NCBI GenBank assembly: GCA_937773465.1
Contig: CALJVK010000004.1
Location: 19,249 to 83,248 of the forward strand
DNA from: an uncultured Flavobacteriaceae bacterium
GTDB lineage: Bacteria > Bacteroidota > Bacteroidia > Flavobacteriales > Flavobacteriaceae
Length of the DNA: 64,000 nt
Direction: 5' to 3'
The position numbers and the translations under genes are program-made. Below are positions 1 through 10,238 of the stretch, piece by piece. Each line of letters starts with the position of its first letter. The stretch's first letter is position 1. The notes beneath the pieces were generated by a model. The model did no database searches and was not told the origin of the DNA. It saw nothing but the letters and a program-made list of their open reading frames with translations.

Positions 1-1
1 A

Positions 2-3000
2 GTTACAGCCGGTGGAAGATTACTTCAAGAAGGATTAGATTACACGGTTAATTATCAAGCGGGTAGAGTACAAATACTGGATGAATCTCTAAAAAACTCA
101 AACGTTCCAATTGAAATATCAACTGAGAGTAATTCTTTTTATTCACAACAGAAAAAAAGGTTTTCAGGAATTAATGTGGAACATAAGTTTAATGAAAACT
201 TTATTATTGGAGGAACATTGATGAATCTAAGCGAAAGATCAATTAGCCAAAAAGCTAATTACGGAGTTGAACCAGTAAATAATACAATGATTGGATTTAA
301 TGGAACGTATTCTTCAAAAGTTCCCTTATTAACAAGATTAGTAAATAAATTACCAAATATTAATTCAGATGTTGAATCTAATGTTTCTTTTAAAACAGAG
401 TTTGCTTATCTGCATTCTGGGACTCCAAAAAACTCTGGATTTGATAATGTAGCAACTGTTTATGTTGATGATTTTGAGGGTTCGGAAACAAATATTGATT
501 TAAAAGACACATCTTCTTGGAAGCTATCTAGCACACCCTTTGGGGTGGATGGTTCACAATTTGGAACAGATGATTTAAGAACTGGTTTTAATCGTGCAAA
601 ACTTGCGTGGTATAATATTGATCCAATTTTTTACACTAGACAAAGACCTAGCGAAGTTGATGATAATGAGCTTTCTAAAAATGAAACAAGAAGAATTTTT
701 ATTGAAGAAATTTTTCCTCAGCAGGACATAATTGAGGGTCAATCCAGGATTCAAAACACTTTTGATCTTAGTTTTTTTCCAACTGAAAAGGGACCATATA
801 ATAATAATATAGCTCAAGATTTTCTTAATGATTCAAAAAGTAATTGGGGAGGAATTACTAGAGATTTGTCGTCAACTAATTTTGAAAAATCTAATGTAGA
901 ATTTATTCAATTTTGGCTTTTAGATACTTTTAGTGAAAATGAATCAAACTCTAATAGTTTAGGAAATTTAGTTTTAAACCTTGGGAACATTTCTGAAGAT
1001 ATTTTAAAAGATGGTAAAAAATTATATGAAAACGGATTGCCAACTAGTAATTCTCAGGAAATAGTTAATGAATCAAATTGGGGTAAAACACCTGCAACTC
1101 AATCTTTAATTTATTCATTTGATTCAGACGAAAACAATAGAGTTTTACAAGATTTGGGTTATGATGGTTTAAATGATAATCAAGAACTTGAAAAATATAA
1201 TAATGGATCTACAATAGATCCAGCTGGAGATAATTATCAATATTATATTGATGCTAATGGAGGGATTTTAAACAGATATAAAAATTATAATGGAACTCAA
1301 GGTAATTCGCCTATTAATGTCAGTGACAGTGGCAGAGGATCTACTACAGTTCCGGACAATGAAGATGTAAATCAAGATAACACTATGAACACAATTGATA
1401 GTTATTTTGAGTACAGTGTGCCCATTACTAAGAACATGAAGGTTGGAAACCATCCTTTTATTAGTGATATAAGAAATGACGTAAAAGTTGATCTTCCTAA
1501 CGGAAATTCAACTACTACAAGATGGATTCAGTTTAAAATACCTGTCTCTAGTCAATTTTATAAAAGCAGTAAATACAGCTCGTTTTTTAAAGCAGTTAAT
1601 GGGATAGACAACTTGAGATCTGTAAGATTTATGAGAATGTATTTAGAAGGGTTTTCAAAACCAGTAACCTTTAGATTTGGAACTCTAGATTTGGTTAGAA
1701 GTGAATGGAAAAGATATACGAAAAATTTAAATGAAAGCAATATTAGCTATCCTAACACATCAATTGAAATAGGATCGGTTAATATTTTAGAAAATGAAAA
1801 CAGAACTCCCGTTAATTATATTTTACCCCCAGGAGTTGAAAGAGAAGAGATAAATTCAAACAGTACTATTATTAGACAAAATGAGCAATCACTTTCTATT
1901 AAAGTAAATGATCTTCAACCAAAAGATTCAAAAGGGGTTTACAAGATTATAGATTTCGACATGAGGCAATATAAATCTTTAAAAATGTTTGTTCATGCAG
2001 AATCAATTGAAGGAAGTAATAAGCTTCCAGGTGAGGGAGCTGATGAAGAACTAGATAAAAGGTTAGTAGCTTTTTTAAGGATTGGATCTGATTTAAAAGA
2101 TAATTATTATCAAATTGAAGTCCCTTTAAAACCAACATCTTATAATTCTGGTAGCTCAAACAGATTTAGTGCGGATCAAGTTTGGAATCCAGATTTCAAT
2201 TCAATTGATTTTTCTTTAGAAAAATTAACCCAGATTAAAGCAAAAGCGATAAGTCAGAATAATCTTTCTGAGGTATTATATTTTAATGATGATTTAGAGC
2301 CAATTACTGAATTTTCTAATATTTCAGGTCTTCCAGGAGATAAAAAATACAAGTATGCTATTAAAGGGAATCCAACTATTGGGTCAATTAAAAATATTAT
2401 GATAGGGTTAAAAAACCCTTCACAATCTAACGGAGATATTTTAAGTGGAGAGGTTTGGTTCAATGAACTTAGACTTTCTGAGATTGATGGTAAGGGAGGT
2501 TGGTCAGCATTAGCTTCAATGGATGCTAATTTAGCAGATTTTGCAAAAATCTCACTTTCCGGAAAAATGTCTACAATTGGATTTGGCTCAATAGACAAAT
2601 CACCAAATCAAAGAAGTAGAGAAGAATTAAAACAATACGGATTAATAAGTAGTTTAAATTTAGGCAAGTTGTTGCCAAATAAATGGGAAATTCAAATTCC
2701 AGTTTCATATAGTATTTCTGAAGAATTTTCAACACCAGAATACGATCCTTTTTATCAAGATATTAAATTAGAGGATCGTATAAATTCAGCTACAAGAAAT
2801 TCTCAAAAAGATTCAATAAAAAATCAAGCAATTAGCTATAGAAAAGTAAGTAGTATTAATTTGTTAGGTGTTAAAAAAAACAGATCTGCTGAGCAAAAAG
2901 AAAGAGTTTATGATATTGAAAATTTTGATTTTTCGTATAGCTATAATCAAGAACTTCAGCACGATTATGAAATCGAAAATTTCACTAAAAAAACAGCAAG

Positions 3001-5056
3001 AGTAAGTTCATCATATAATTATACTTTTAATCCTTTTGTTATTTCTCCGTTTAAAAAAATTAAGTTTTTAGAAAACAATAAATATTTAGAGTGGATAAAG
3101 GAATTTAATTTTAACCCCTTGCTTTCAAGCTTTAGTCTTTGACTGCTAATATTAATAGAACTTTTAATAGTCAAAGATTTAGAGATATTTATATTGAGGG
3201 TGCAGATGCTTCTAATCAAATAGCACTTCCTGAAATTCAACAAAGAAATTTTTTGTTTGATTGGAATCTTAGTTTAAGTCAAAATTTAAGTAATTCATTA
3301 AGATTGATTTTTCAGCTTCAAATAATAGTATTGTTAAAAATTATTTTGAAACTGATATTAGTTGGGATAAGGTGGTTAATAAAGAGTTAGATATTTGGGA
3401 TGGATTTTGGAATACAGGGGAAGCTAATTCTCATAATCAATCTTTTGGAGTGACTTATGAGCTGCCTTTTAAATTATTTCCTTTTATAAATTTCATTTCA
3501 AGTCATATAATTATTCTGGAGATTTTAATTGGGAAAGAGGATCTGATGCAATGGCATTAGTTGAAGATGAACTAGGAAATGTGTTAGGAAATGTTAATAC
3601 TGTTCAAAACTCAAATAGTCAGTCACTGAACGTGTCATTTAATATGTCTAAATTTTATAGAAATTTAAATCTAGAAAAGAAGAAAAAACCAAAAAATTCA
3701 AAGAAAAATTGACCAACTCAGTAATTGGCTTCATTACAGGCTTATCACGTTTTAAATTGAATTATACTGAAAATAACGGAAAAGTTTTACCTGGATATAT
3801 TGAGACTTTAGGATTTTTAGGAACCTCTAAACCCTCAATGGGATTTGTTTTTGGAAGTCAATCGGATATTAGATTTGAGGCAGCAAAAAACGGATGGTTA
3901 ACTAATTTTCCAAGTTTTAATGAACAGTTTACTCAAGTTCACAACACTAAATTTGATGTTTCGGCTGAAATAAGTTGGATTGATGATTTGAAAATATCAT
4001 TAAAGGCTAACAGAAAGTATTCAGAAAACTATTCTGAAAATTTTATAATAATCTGATAATGAGTACAATGCTTTATCTCCTAATTCATTTGGAAATTTTG
4101 AAATTTCCACCATATTAATTAAAACTTCGTTTCAAAAAGTAACGAAAATATCTCCGAAACTTTTGAAAATTTTCAAAACAACAGATTAGTAATTGCCCAA
4201 AGATTAGCTGCTTTAAATGGAGATTTTCTGGAGATATTGATGAATTTGGATTTCCAATTGGTTACGGAAAAAATAATCAATCAGTACTTATTCCAGCTTT
4301 TATTGTCAGCCTATTCGGGAAAAGATCCAGAATAGTATTTCATTAAGTGCAATTTCAGAAGAACTCCATTACCTAGTTGGTCACTTTCAATATAGTGGAC
4401 TTATGAATATTGATTTTATTAAAGAACGGTTTAAAAGATTTAGTTTGGGACATGCTTATAGATCAAGTTACACGTTAAATAATTTTAAATCTAATTTAGA
4501 ATTCGATTCTGAAAACACTCAATTGACAGACGATTCAGGAAATTACATCAACGAATTCTTATATACTAATGTGAATTTAGTTGAACAGTTTAATCCTCTT
4601 TTAAAGATTGATATGGAACTAAACAACTCTCTTCAAAGTAGTAATGGCATTAAAAAAAGACAGGGCCTTGTCTTTAAGCTTAGATAATAATTTACTGACA
4701 GAGTCCTCGGGAACAGATTACTCAATTGGTCTTGGATATAGAATTAAAGATTTGAAATTTACAAATAGGGTGGGTGGAAGAAGCAAAAGTTTCTAAAGGA
4801 GATTTGAATATTAAAGCAGATTTAAACTTTAGAGACAATATTACTATAATAAGAAACTTAAATATTCTTGATAATAAAGTTACAGCTGGTCAAACAATGT
4901 GGTCTTTAAAGACATCTGCAGATTATGCTTTAAGTAAAAGTTTTAATGCAGTCTTCTTCTACGATCACTTGTTTTCTAAGTTCGCTATATCAACAGCATT
5001 TCCCATGACTACAATACGATGCGGGGATGACTTTAAGGTACAGTTTTGGTGAATAA
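2..5056 (+). CDS. sprA: SprA, type IX secretion/gliding outer-membrane translocon (3' part, frameshifted)
   Basis: This is the C-terminal part of SprA, the giant outer-membrane barrel through which type IX secretion system cargo and gliding adhesins leave the cell. The gene enters from outside the window and is open from base 2 to 3142 in one frame, without needing the ATG at 176. SprA-like stretches continue in other frames to the end, for example NYTENNGKVLPGY near 3760 and YDHLFSKFAISTAFPMTTIR near 4965. At least six frame changes lie between 3140 and 5040. The last one near 5030 gives VQFW-stop, while the neighbouring frame ends in the family-typical TLRYSFGE with a TAA at 5054-5056, so I end the gene there. 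gcvH, vanZ and a TonB gene follow, a common flavobacterial order. The indels look like consensus errors, because the protein remains recognisable throughout. Confidence 0.88.
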
Positions 5057-5111
5057 TTTTTTATGAAAAAATAGATTTTAGAATTACATTTGCCTAAATA
5101 AATATTATAAA

Positions 5112-5490
5112 ATGGAAATTAAACCTGAATTAAAATACACTAAAGGATCACGAGTGGGTTTCAATAGATGGAGATAACGCTACTATCGGAATTACAGATT
5201 ATGCTCAAGGTGAACTAGGTGATATTGTATATGTAGAGATTGAGGCTTTGGGAGAGCAATTAGACAAAGAAGAAATATTTGGATCTGTTGAAGCTGTTAA
5301 AACTGTTTCTGATTTATTTCTACCAGTATCAGGAGAAATCACAGAAATGAATGAAGGTTTAGAAGATAATCCAGAACTTAATTAATGATGATCCCTATGG
5401 AAAAGGTTGGATAATTAAAATGGAAATCAAAGATCTAGGTGAATTAGATGACTTATTAACTGCGGATGCTTATAAAGAACTTATAGGTGC
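5112..5490 (+). CDS. gcvH: Glycine cleavage system H protein (two frameshifts)
   Basis: GcvH carries the lipoyl-bound aminomethyl intermediate between the P, T and L proteins of glycine cleavage. Reading across two shifts gives [11 protein letters not shown], then [33 protein letters not shown], and the lipoylation segment [20 protein letters not shown], whose Lys is the lipoyl site. It continues with [15 protein letters not shown] and [12 protein letters not shown]. The first shift is near 5150, within ggatcacgag. The second is near 5382, where one extra A in gaacttaattaatgat creates a false TAA. The normal length is about 125 residues, which fits. The exact stop is uncertain because the sequence runs into the equally damaged vanZ-like gene. 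The start is the ATG 55 bases after sprA. Confidence 0.82.
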
Positions 5491-5850
5491 GGTTAAAAAA
5501 GCACCTTCCTTTACAGCTCTTTTAATACTATAGCAATTATAATTGTCTCACTAATTCCAATCCCAAACTTACCTTTCCCGAATTTGAGCTTTTTCAGTCT
5601 GATAAATTATTTCATTTTATAGTTTATTTTATTATGTCTTTATGTGGCTGAACATTACAATTTTTTAGAAAAAGATAAACTCTACTTGAAATGTTTAGGG
5701 ACTAGTGTTTTTTAGTAGGCTTATTCTACTGAATTTTTACAAGGAACTTCCATTTGGAAGATATTTTGAACTAGCGGACTTTATTGCAAACTCAGCTTGG
5801 AATGCTTATTGGGTTATGTCAATATAGTTTTATATTCTTTAAAAATAAAC
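5487..5850 (+). pseudogene. VanZ-like small membrane protein, heavily frameshifted
   Basis: No single frame is open here, but pieces of a VanZ-type membrane protein can be read in different frames. There is a hydrophobic N-terminal stretch (FTALLIL, then IVSLIPIPNLPFPN), a central histidine-containing segment (VAEHYNFLEKDKLY), and a C-terminal part reading EFLQ, then ELPFGRYFELADFIANSA. The last piece matches the conserved VanZ ending in which Arg and Asp residues precede an Ala-Asn-x-x-Gly helix. VanZ family members are small four-helix membrane proteins. Only some are linked to teicoplanin resistance, and the function here is unknown. The position after gcvH and before a TonB gene is where flavobacteria often keep a vanZ. 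It is broken by several indels like its neighbours, so it may be intact in the organism. Confidence 0.55.
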
Positions 5851-5905
5851 ATGCTTAGTTTTTTTTAAAAAAAAAAATTACTTTAGCTATAATTAATTCA
5901 AATTT

Positions 5906-6604
5906 ATGCAGCCTAAAAAAAACCCAAATTCAGATTTAAGAAACTACAGTAGGTTACTACTTGCTTTTGGTCTTTGTATTGTTTTATTTGTTTCATGGAG
6001 AGCCATTGAGTTTAAAACGTATGAGGCAGTGTACGATTATGAATCTTTAAATGTAGATGATGACGATGATGAAGAAATCCCAATTACTGAACAAATAAAA
6101 ACACCACCACCACCACCACCACCACCTGCTCCTGAAATCATTGAAGTAGTTGAGGATGAGGAAGAAATTGAAGAAACTATAATTGAATCTACTGAAACTG
6201 ATCAAGAAGAAATAGTTGAAGACGTAGAGGAAGAGGAAGAGGAAATGGATCTTGATATTCCATTTGCTATTATTGAAGATGTTCCTTTATTCCCTGGTTG
6301 TGAAAGAGTGGCTAAATCTAAAAGAAGAGATTGTTTTCAAGAACAAATGAATAAACATATTCGTAAGAACTTTAGATATCCAGAAATTGCTCAAGAAATG
6401 GGTATCCAAGGAAGAGTTTTTGTTCAGTTTATGATTGGTAAAGACGGAAATATTAGTGGAGTAAGAACTCGTGGGCCAGACAAAAATTTAGAAAAAGAAG
6501 CTAAAAGAATTATTGATAAGCTTCCTAAAATGACACCTGGAAAACAAAGAGGAAGAGCCGTTAGAGTCCCTTTTAGTATACCAATTCAATTCAAGCTTCA
6601 ATAG
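5906..6604 (+). CDS. Energy transducer TonB family protein
   Basis: This 232-residue protein has the TonB layout. One membrane helix sits near the N terminus (about residues 16-32, LLLAFGLCIVLFVSW). A periplasmic linker follows with an acidic run, a PPPPPPPPAP tract and further Glu/Asp-rich sequence. The C-terminal TonB domain covers about residues 130-232, with YPEIAQEMGIQGRVFVQFMI and a final IPIQFKLQ strand. TonB proteins couple the proton gradient, through ExbB/ExbD, to TonB-dependent outer-membrane receptors, one of which is encoded at 44215-46239. The start ATG lies directly before a basic, then hydrophobic segment. The gene follows the sprA-gcvH-vanZ block and precedes the ctaB promoter. 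Family assignment is firm; the partner receptor is not known. Confidence 0.9.
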   Translation: MQPKKNPNSDLRNYSRLLLAFGLCIVLFVSWRAIEFKTYEAVYDYESLNVDDDDDEEIPITEQIKTPPPPPPPPAPEIIEVVEDEEEIEETIIESTETDQEEIVEDVEEEEEEMDLDIPFAIIEDVPLFPGCERVAKSKRRDCFQEQMNKHIRKNFRYPEIAQEMGIQGRVFVQFMIGKDGNISGVRTRGPDKNLEKEAKRIIDKLPKMTPGKQRGRAVRVPFSIPIQFKLQ

Positions 6605-6640
6605 TTTTTAAACACCCCTAATTAAATCAGAGAATAATAA

Positions 6641-6671
6641 TTGTTTTCTCTACATTTCTGCATTAACTTTG
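6641..6671 (+). promoter_or_regulatory. Bacteroidota-type promoter for the ctaB/cox operon
   Basis: A TTG at 6641-6643 is followed after 20 bases by TAACTTTG at 6664-6671. This fits the Bacteroidota sigma-factor consensus (TTTG or TTG, 19-21 bases, TAnnTTTG). The start codon of ctaB is 16 bases downstream of the -7 element, so the leader would be short. Confidence 0.6.
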
Positions 6672-6687
6672 CACTCTATTTTTTTAT

Positions 6688-7593
6688 ATGAATAGCAGTT
6701 CAGTTAGTTTGAATAATTCTTTTTTATTTTTTTCAAAATCTTTTTTTGAATTAACTAAGGCAAGACTTGCTATTAGTGTTGTTTTTTCATCAGTTGTAGG
6801 CTATTTATTAGCCGTTGATTCCTTTGATTTGTATACACTTATATTACTTTCAATAGGTGGGTATTGTATGGTTGGTGCTTCAAACTCATTTAATCAAATA
6901 ATTGAAAAGGATATAGATGTTTTAATGGATAGGACTAAAAACAGACCTATTCCATCAAAAAAAATGTCTGTCAGTACGGCTTTTTATATTTCAATTATTT
7001 TAACTCTAATTGGAATAGTTGTTTTATATAAAATTAATCCAAGAACAGCTCTTTTTGGAGCAATATCAATATTCATTTATACATGTTTGTATACTCCATT
7101 AAAAACAATAACTCCCTTGTCAGTTTTTGTCGGTGCATTTCCGGGAGCTATTCCTTTTATGCTTGGATGGGTGGCGGCAACAAATAATTTTGGTATTGAG
7201 TCTGGAACATTATTTATGATTCAATTTTTCTGGCAATTCCCTCATTTTTGGGCTTTGGGCTGGATGTTACACGACGATTATCAAAAGGCTGGTATAAATA
7301 TGTTACCAACAAAAAAAAGAGATAAGTCAACAGCTTTGCAAATAGTACTTTATTCACTTTGGACAATAATAATTTCAGTATTTCCAGTTACTGGACTCAC
7401 AGGTGATCTAAAGCTTACTGTTGGATCAGCTGTAGTAGTAGTATTGCTAGGCTTAGTAATGCTGTTTTACTCAGTAAACTTGTATAATAAGATGAATGTA
7501 GCTGCAGCAAAAAAATTATTTACCGTTAGTATTTTATATTTAACACTTTTACAAATAACTTATTTAATTGATAAAATGTATTTATGGACTTAG
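6688..7593 (+). CDS. ctaB: Protoheme IX farnesyltransferase (heme O synthase)
   Basis: The enzyme transfers a farnesyl group from farnesyl diphosphate to protoheme IX to make heme O, the precursor of heme A used by terminal oxidases. It is an integral membrane protein of the UbiA prenyltransferase superfamily. The 301-residue length is normal. About eight to nine hydrophobic helices are visible. The first Asp-rich motif reads NQIIEKDIDVLMDRT, followed by NRPIPSKKMS, and the second half contains WMLHDDYQKAGINMLP, the second conserved Asp region. It is the first gene of the cox operon and overlaps the next gene by 10 bases. The position directly before subunit III genes supports a role in cytochrome oxidase maturation. 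It could equally be named cyoE. Confidence 0.95.
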   Translation: MNSSSVSLNNSFLFFSKSFFELTKARLAISVVFSSVVGYLLAVDSFDLYTLILLSIGGYCMVGASNSFNQIIEKDIDVLMDRTKNRPIPSKKMSVSTAFYISIILTLIGIVVLYKINPRTALFGAISIFIYTCLYTPLKTITPLSVFVGAFPGAIPFMLGWVAATNNFGIESGTLFMIQFFWQFPHFWALGWMLHDDYQKAGINMLPTKKRDKSTALQIVLYSLWTIIISVFPVTGLTGDLKLTVGSAVVVVLLGLVMLFYSVNLYNKMNVAAAKKLFTVSILYLTLLQITYLIDKMYLWT

Positions 7594-8165
7594 AAGAACA
7601 ACAAGAATTAAAGAAAAAACACAGAAGAGCAAGAAAGATGATGCTTCTTTTTTCTTTGCTTAGTATTACTATGACATTTGCTGGTTTGACTAGTGCTTAC
7701 ATAGTGAGTAAATCTAGACCAGATTGGTTGGTTGATTTTCAATTACCGGATTATTTTATTTCTAGTACATTGATCATAATTTTTAGTAGTATTAGCATGT
7801 GGCTAGCTAAAAAAAGCATTAAAAATGATGACTTTTCTAAAACATCTTTTTGGATTGGAACTACATTTTTATTAAGTGTATTATTTGTGATTTCTCAATT
7901 TCTGGGTTTCCAAGAATTAATTTCTAAAGGCTATTATTTTACTGGAGCTCAAAGTACTGTAACAACATCTTTTCTGTATGTTCTTTCCATGCTTCATTTG
8001 GTTCATGTTCTAGCAGGTATGATAGTATTAATAGTAGTTTATATAAATAACAAAAAGAACAAATACAAAGAAGAAAAACTTGGTTTCGAATTAGCTGAAA
8101 CATTTTGGCATTTCCTTGGTTTTTTATGGTTGTATTTGTTTGTGTTTTTATATTTCTTTAGATAG
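7584..8165 (+). CDS. Cytochrome c oxidase subunit III family protein (short form)
   Basis: A 193-residue membrane protein of the heme-copper oxidase subunit III family. It has five predicted helices and conserved pieces: LTSAYIVSKSRPDW in helix 1-2, TSFLYVLSMLHLVHVLAGM in the middle, and ETFWHFLGFLWLYLFVFLYF at the C terminus, which holds the WHF signature. Subunit III stabilises the oxidase core in the inner membrane. The start ATG overlaps the end of ctaB by 10 bases, which implies translational coupling. It is shorter than the second subunit III gene that follows and lacks the large loop found there. Having two subunit III paralogues in tandem is typical of flavobacterial cox operons; which one joins which complex cannot be read from sequence. 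Confidence 0.9.
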   Translation: MDLEEQQELKKKHRRARKMMLLFSLLSITMTFAGLTSAYIVSKSRPDWLVDFQLPDYFISSTLIIIFSSISMWLAKKSIKNDDFSKTSFWIGTTFLLSVLFVISQFLGFQELISKGYYFTGAQSTVTTSFLYVLSMLHLVHVLAGMIVLIVVYINNKKNKYKEEKLGFELAETFWHFLGFLWLYLFVFLYFFR

Positions 8166-8205
8166 TAAAAATTTGTAACTTTATAACCTTAATTTGTATA
8201 TTTAA

Positions 8206-9189
8206 ATGAGCTCAACAATAACAACAATAGAGGACGATAATAATGACGTTTGGGGTGGAGGAAATAAGCCCTTAAATTCTAGCTACGGAAAATTAATGAT
8301 GTGGTTTTTTATTGTTTCTGATGCATTAACTTTTTCTGGTTTCTTAGCAGCTTATGGTTTTTCAAGATTTAAAAATATAGATTCTTGGCCAATTGCTGAT
8401 GAGGTGTTTACTCACTTTCCTTTTTTACATGGTGTAGACGCTCCAATGTACTATGTAGCATTAATGACATTTGTATTGATTTTTTCATCTGTCACTATGG
8501 TTCTTGCTGTTGATGCTGGACACCATATGCAAAAAGGAAAAGTTGCGTTTTACATGCTGTTAACAATTATAGGTGGAGCAATTTTTGTTGGATCACAGGC
8601 TTGGGAATGGAGTAATTTTATTAGAGGAGAGTATGGTGCTGTAGAAACTAAAGGAGGCCAAATTTATCAATTTCAAAGTCTAGAAACAGGTAAAAGAATA
8701 GCCTTACATGATTTTGCAGTTGAAATTCCATCTGAAAGAGTCCAACATGAAAGTAAAAATGGAGTGTGGTATATAGGTGAAGGCTCATTGCCATCTTACA
8801 CTACCCAGGAGGTTATTTCTGGTTTTGTTGCGGATTCTGATATTGTAATTAAAACTGAAAAAATTGATAAAAATGGGCATAAAATTATATTATCAAGAGA
8901 AGAGTCACTAAATAAAATAACTCAAGCCGTTAGTGTTGTAGAGGGTGCGAATTTAATTAATAACGAATATGGAAATCGTTTGTTTGCTGATTTTTTCTTT
9001 TTTATAACAGGGTTTCATGGATTTCACGTTTTATCTGGGGTGATTATTAATATTATAATTTTCTTCAATGTTCTTGTTGGAACTTATGAACGAAGAGGTC
9101 ATTATGAAATGGTTGAAAAAGTTGGATTGTATTGGCATTTTGTCGATTTAGTTTGGGTATTTGTATTCACTTTCTTTTATCTAGTTTAA
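8206..9189 (+). CDS. Cytochrome c oxidase subunit III with large periplasmic/cytoplasmic loop
   Basis: A second subunit III paralogue of 327 residues. The membrane part carries KLMMWFFIVSDALTFSGFLAAYG, SSVTMVLAVDAGHHMQKGK, GSQAWEWSNFI, then FFFITGFHGFHVLSGVIINI and LYWHFVDLVWVFVFTFFYLV, which are classical subunit III signatures. Between helices (about residues 145-255) lies a soluble insertion of some 110 residues without strong hydrophobicity, which is absent from the short paralogue upstream. It belongs to the inner-membrane oxidase complex. The gene is separated by 40 bases from the upstream gene and followed after 9 bases by subunit IV. The start ATG leads into the SSTITTIEDDNNDVWGGG polar N terminus, as in related proteins. 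The assignment is secure; the loop's role is unknown. Confidence 0.92.
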   Translation: MSSTITTIEDDNNDVWGGGNKPLNSSYGKLMMWFFIVSDALTFSGFLAAYGFSRFKNIDSWPIADEVFTHFPFLHGVDAPMYYVALMTFVLIFSSVTMVLAVDAGHHMQKGKVAFYMLLTIIGGAIFVGSQAWEWSNFIRGEYGAVETKGGQIYQFQSLETGKRIALHDFAVEIPSERVQHESKNGVWYIGEGSLPSYTTQEVISGFVADSDIVIKTEKIDKNGHKIILSREESLNKITQAVSVVEGANLINNEYGNRLFADFFFFITGFHGFHVLSGVIINIIIFFNVLVGTYERRGHYEMVEKVGLYWHFVDLVWVFVFTFFYLV

Positions 9190-9198
9190 TATATTAAA

Positions 9199-9585
9199 AT
9201 GGAAAATAGCACACATAAATTAGAAATTTTCAGAGGACTTGTAAAGTTCAAGTCTAACACAAGTAAAATTTGGGCAGTATTGTTTTTTTTATCTGTAGTT
9301 ACTATAGTCGAAGTAGCACTTGGTATTATAAAGCCTGAAGTATTGATAGTAAATTCATTTTTGAGCATGAAGCTTATAAACTGGATTTTTATTATTCTAA
9401 CCATAGTTAAAGCATATTACATTATGTGGGACTTTATGCACATGAGAGATGAAGTTAGAGGACTTCAATTTTCTGTTATTGTGACACTTTCGTTTTTAAT
9501 AGCTTACTTGGCTTTTATATTATTAGTCGAAGGAAATTATATTTTTGACGTTATGTATGAAGGATTTGTGAGTTGGAATTTTTAA
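9199..9585 (+). CDS. Cytochrome c oxidase subunit IV family protein (CyoD/COX4-like)
   Basis: A 128-residue protein with three membrane helices: about 24-42 (IWAVLFFLSVVTIVEVALG), 56-76 (MKLINWIFIILTIVKAYYIM) and 90-110. The sequence KAYYIMWDFMHMRDEVRGL between helices 2 and 3 is typical of prokaryotic subunit IV/CyoD proteins. It is a small accessory subunit of the heme-copper oxidase that helps assembly in the inner membrane. It follows the long subunit III gene closely and precedes an Sco-like pair, so it belongs to the same operon. An opposite-strand open frame in the same place is only its shadow. Confidence 0.88.
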   Translation: MENSTHKLEIFRGLVKFKSNTSKIWAVLFFLSVVTIVEVALGIIKPEVLIVNSFLSMKLINWIFIILTIVKAYYIMWDFMHMRDEVRGLQFSVIVTLSFLIAYLAFILLVEGNYIFDVMYEGFVSWNF

Positions 9586-9602
9586 CCACCAAAATCATTT
9601 AA

Positions 9603-10238
9603 ATGAGAAAATATATAGTTCTCACTATTCTTTTTGTTTTGCCCCTAGTTGTTTACCTTTTTTTTGCGTCAGGCATTAACCATTTCGCTAAACTTCCTGT
9701 ATTAACAAATAGTGTTGTTGATATTTCAGAATTTTCAAATCATACTTTTAAAAATAAAATCACTGTTTTGGGATTTTTCGGAAATAATATTCAAGATAAA
9801 CATGGTGATGCATTAAATCTAAATCAAAAAATTTATAAAAGATTTTATCAATTTAAAGATTTTCAATTTATTATGGTTCAGCCTAATGGCACTAGTGAAT
9901 TAATTTTAGATCTTAAAAATGATTTAAAAACTGGAACGGATACGGATCTTATTAATTGGAAATTCATAACTATTGAAGAGGATAAACTGGTAGGATTGTT
10001 TAATAGTTTAAAAACAAACCTTTCTTTGGATTCAAACGCAGGCACTCCTTACGTATTTATCATTGATAGAGATTCTAATTTAAGAGGAAGAGATGACGAT
10101 GATGGCGTCAAGTATGGATATGATTCTAGATCTGTTGCAGACATAAACAACAATATGTTAGATGATGTTAAAGTTATTCTAGCTGAATACAGAATGGCAT
10201 TAAAAAAGAACAACAGGTATAAAGAGAGTTTAGATTGA
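9603..10238 (+). CDS. Membrane-anchored thioredoxin-fold-like protein next to Sco, no CxxxC
   Basis: A 211-residue protein with one N-terminal membrane anchor (IVLTILFVLPLVVYLFFASG) and a soluble domain. The domain shows thioredoxin-fold rhythm: a strand KITVLGFFGNN where Sco proteins carry their CxxxC, FQFIMVQPNG, and later TPYVFIIDRDSNLRGR, which parallels the FALIDKDGYIRSR strand of the Sco gene that follows. No cysteine is present in the soluble domain, so it cannot bind copper the Sco way. It is flanked by oxidase subunit IV and Sco and overlaps the Sco start. I read it as a degenerate Sco-like assembly factor; this is inference from shared strand pattern and context. I recognise no named family with certainty. 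Confidence 0.6.
   Translation: MRKYIVLTILFVLPLVVYLFFASGINHFAKLPVLTNSVVDISEFSNHTFKNKITVLGFFGNNIQDKHGDALNLNQKIYKRFYQFKDFQFIMVQPNGTSELILDLKNDLKTGTDTDLINWKFITIEEDKLVGLFNSLKTNLSLDSNAGTPYVFIIDRDSNLRGRDDDDGVKYGYDSRSVADINNNMLDDVKVILAEYRMALKKNNRYKESLD

Noticed and set aside
3139..5052. Five separate small genes after the long sprA frame
   Set aside because: Their translations join into the known SprA C-terminal sequence, so they are frameshifted pieces of one gene.
5487..5850. VanZ as evidence of glycopeptide resistance
   Set aside because: VanZ family membership alone does not imply resistance, no vanHAX genes are present and the frame is broken.
6629..6651. AGAGAA/TTCTCT hairpin after the TonB gene as a terminator
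   Set aside because: The 6-base stem has a large loop and no T-run, and it overlaps the ctaB promoter.
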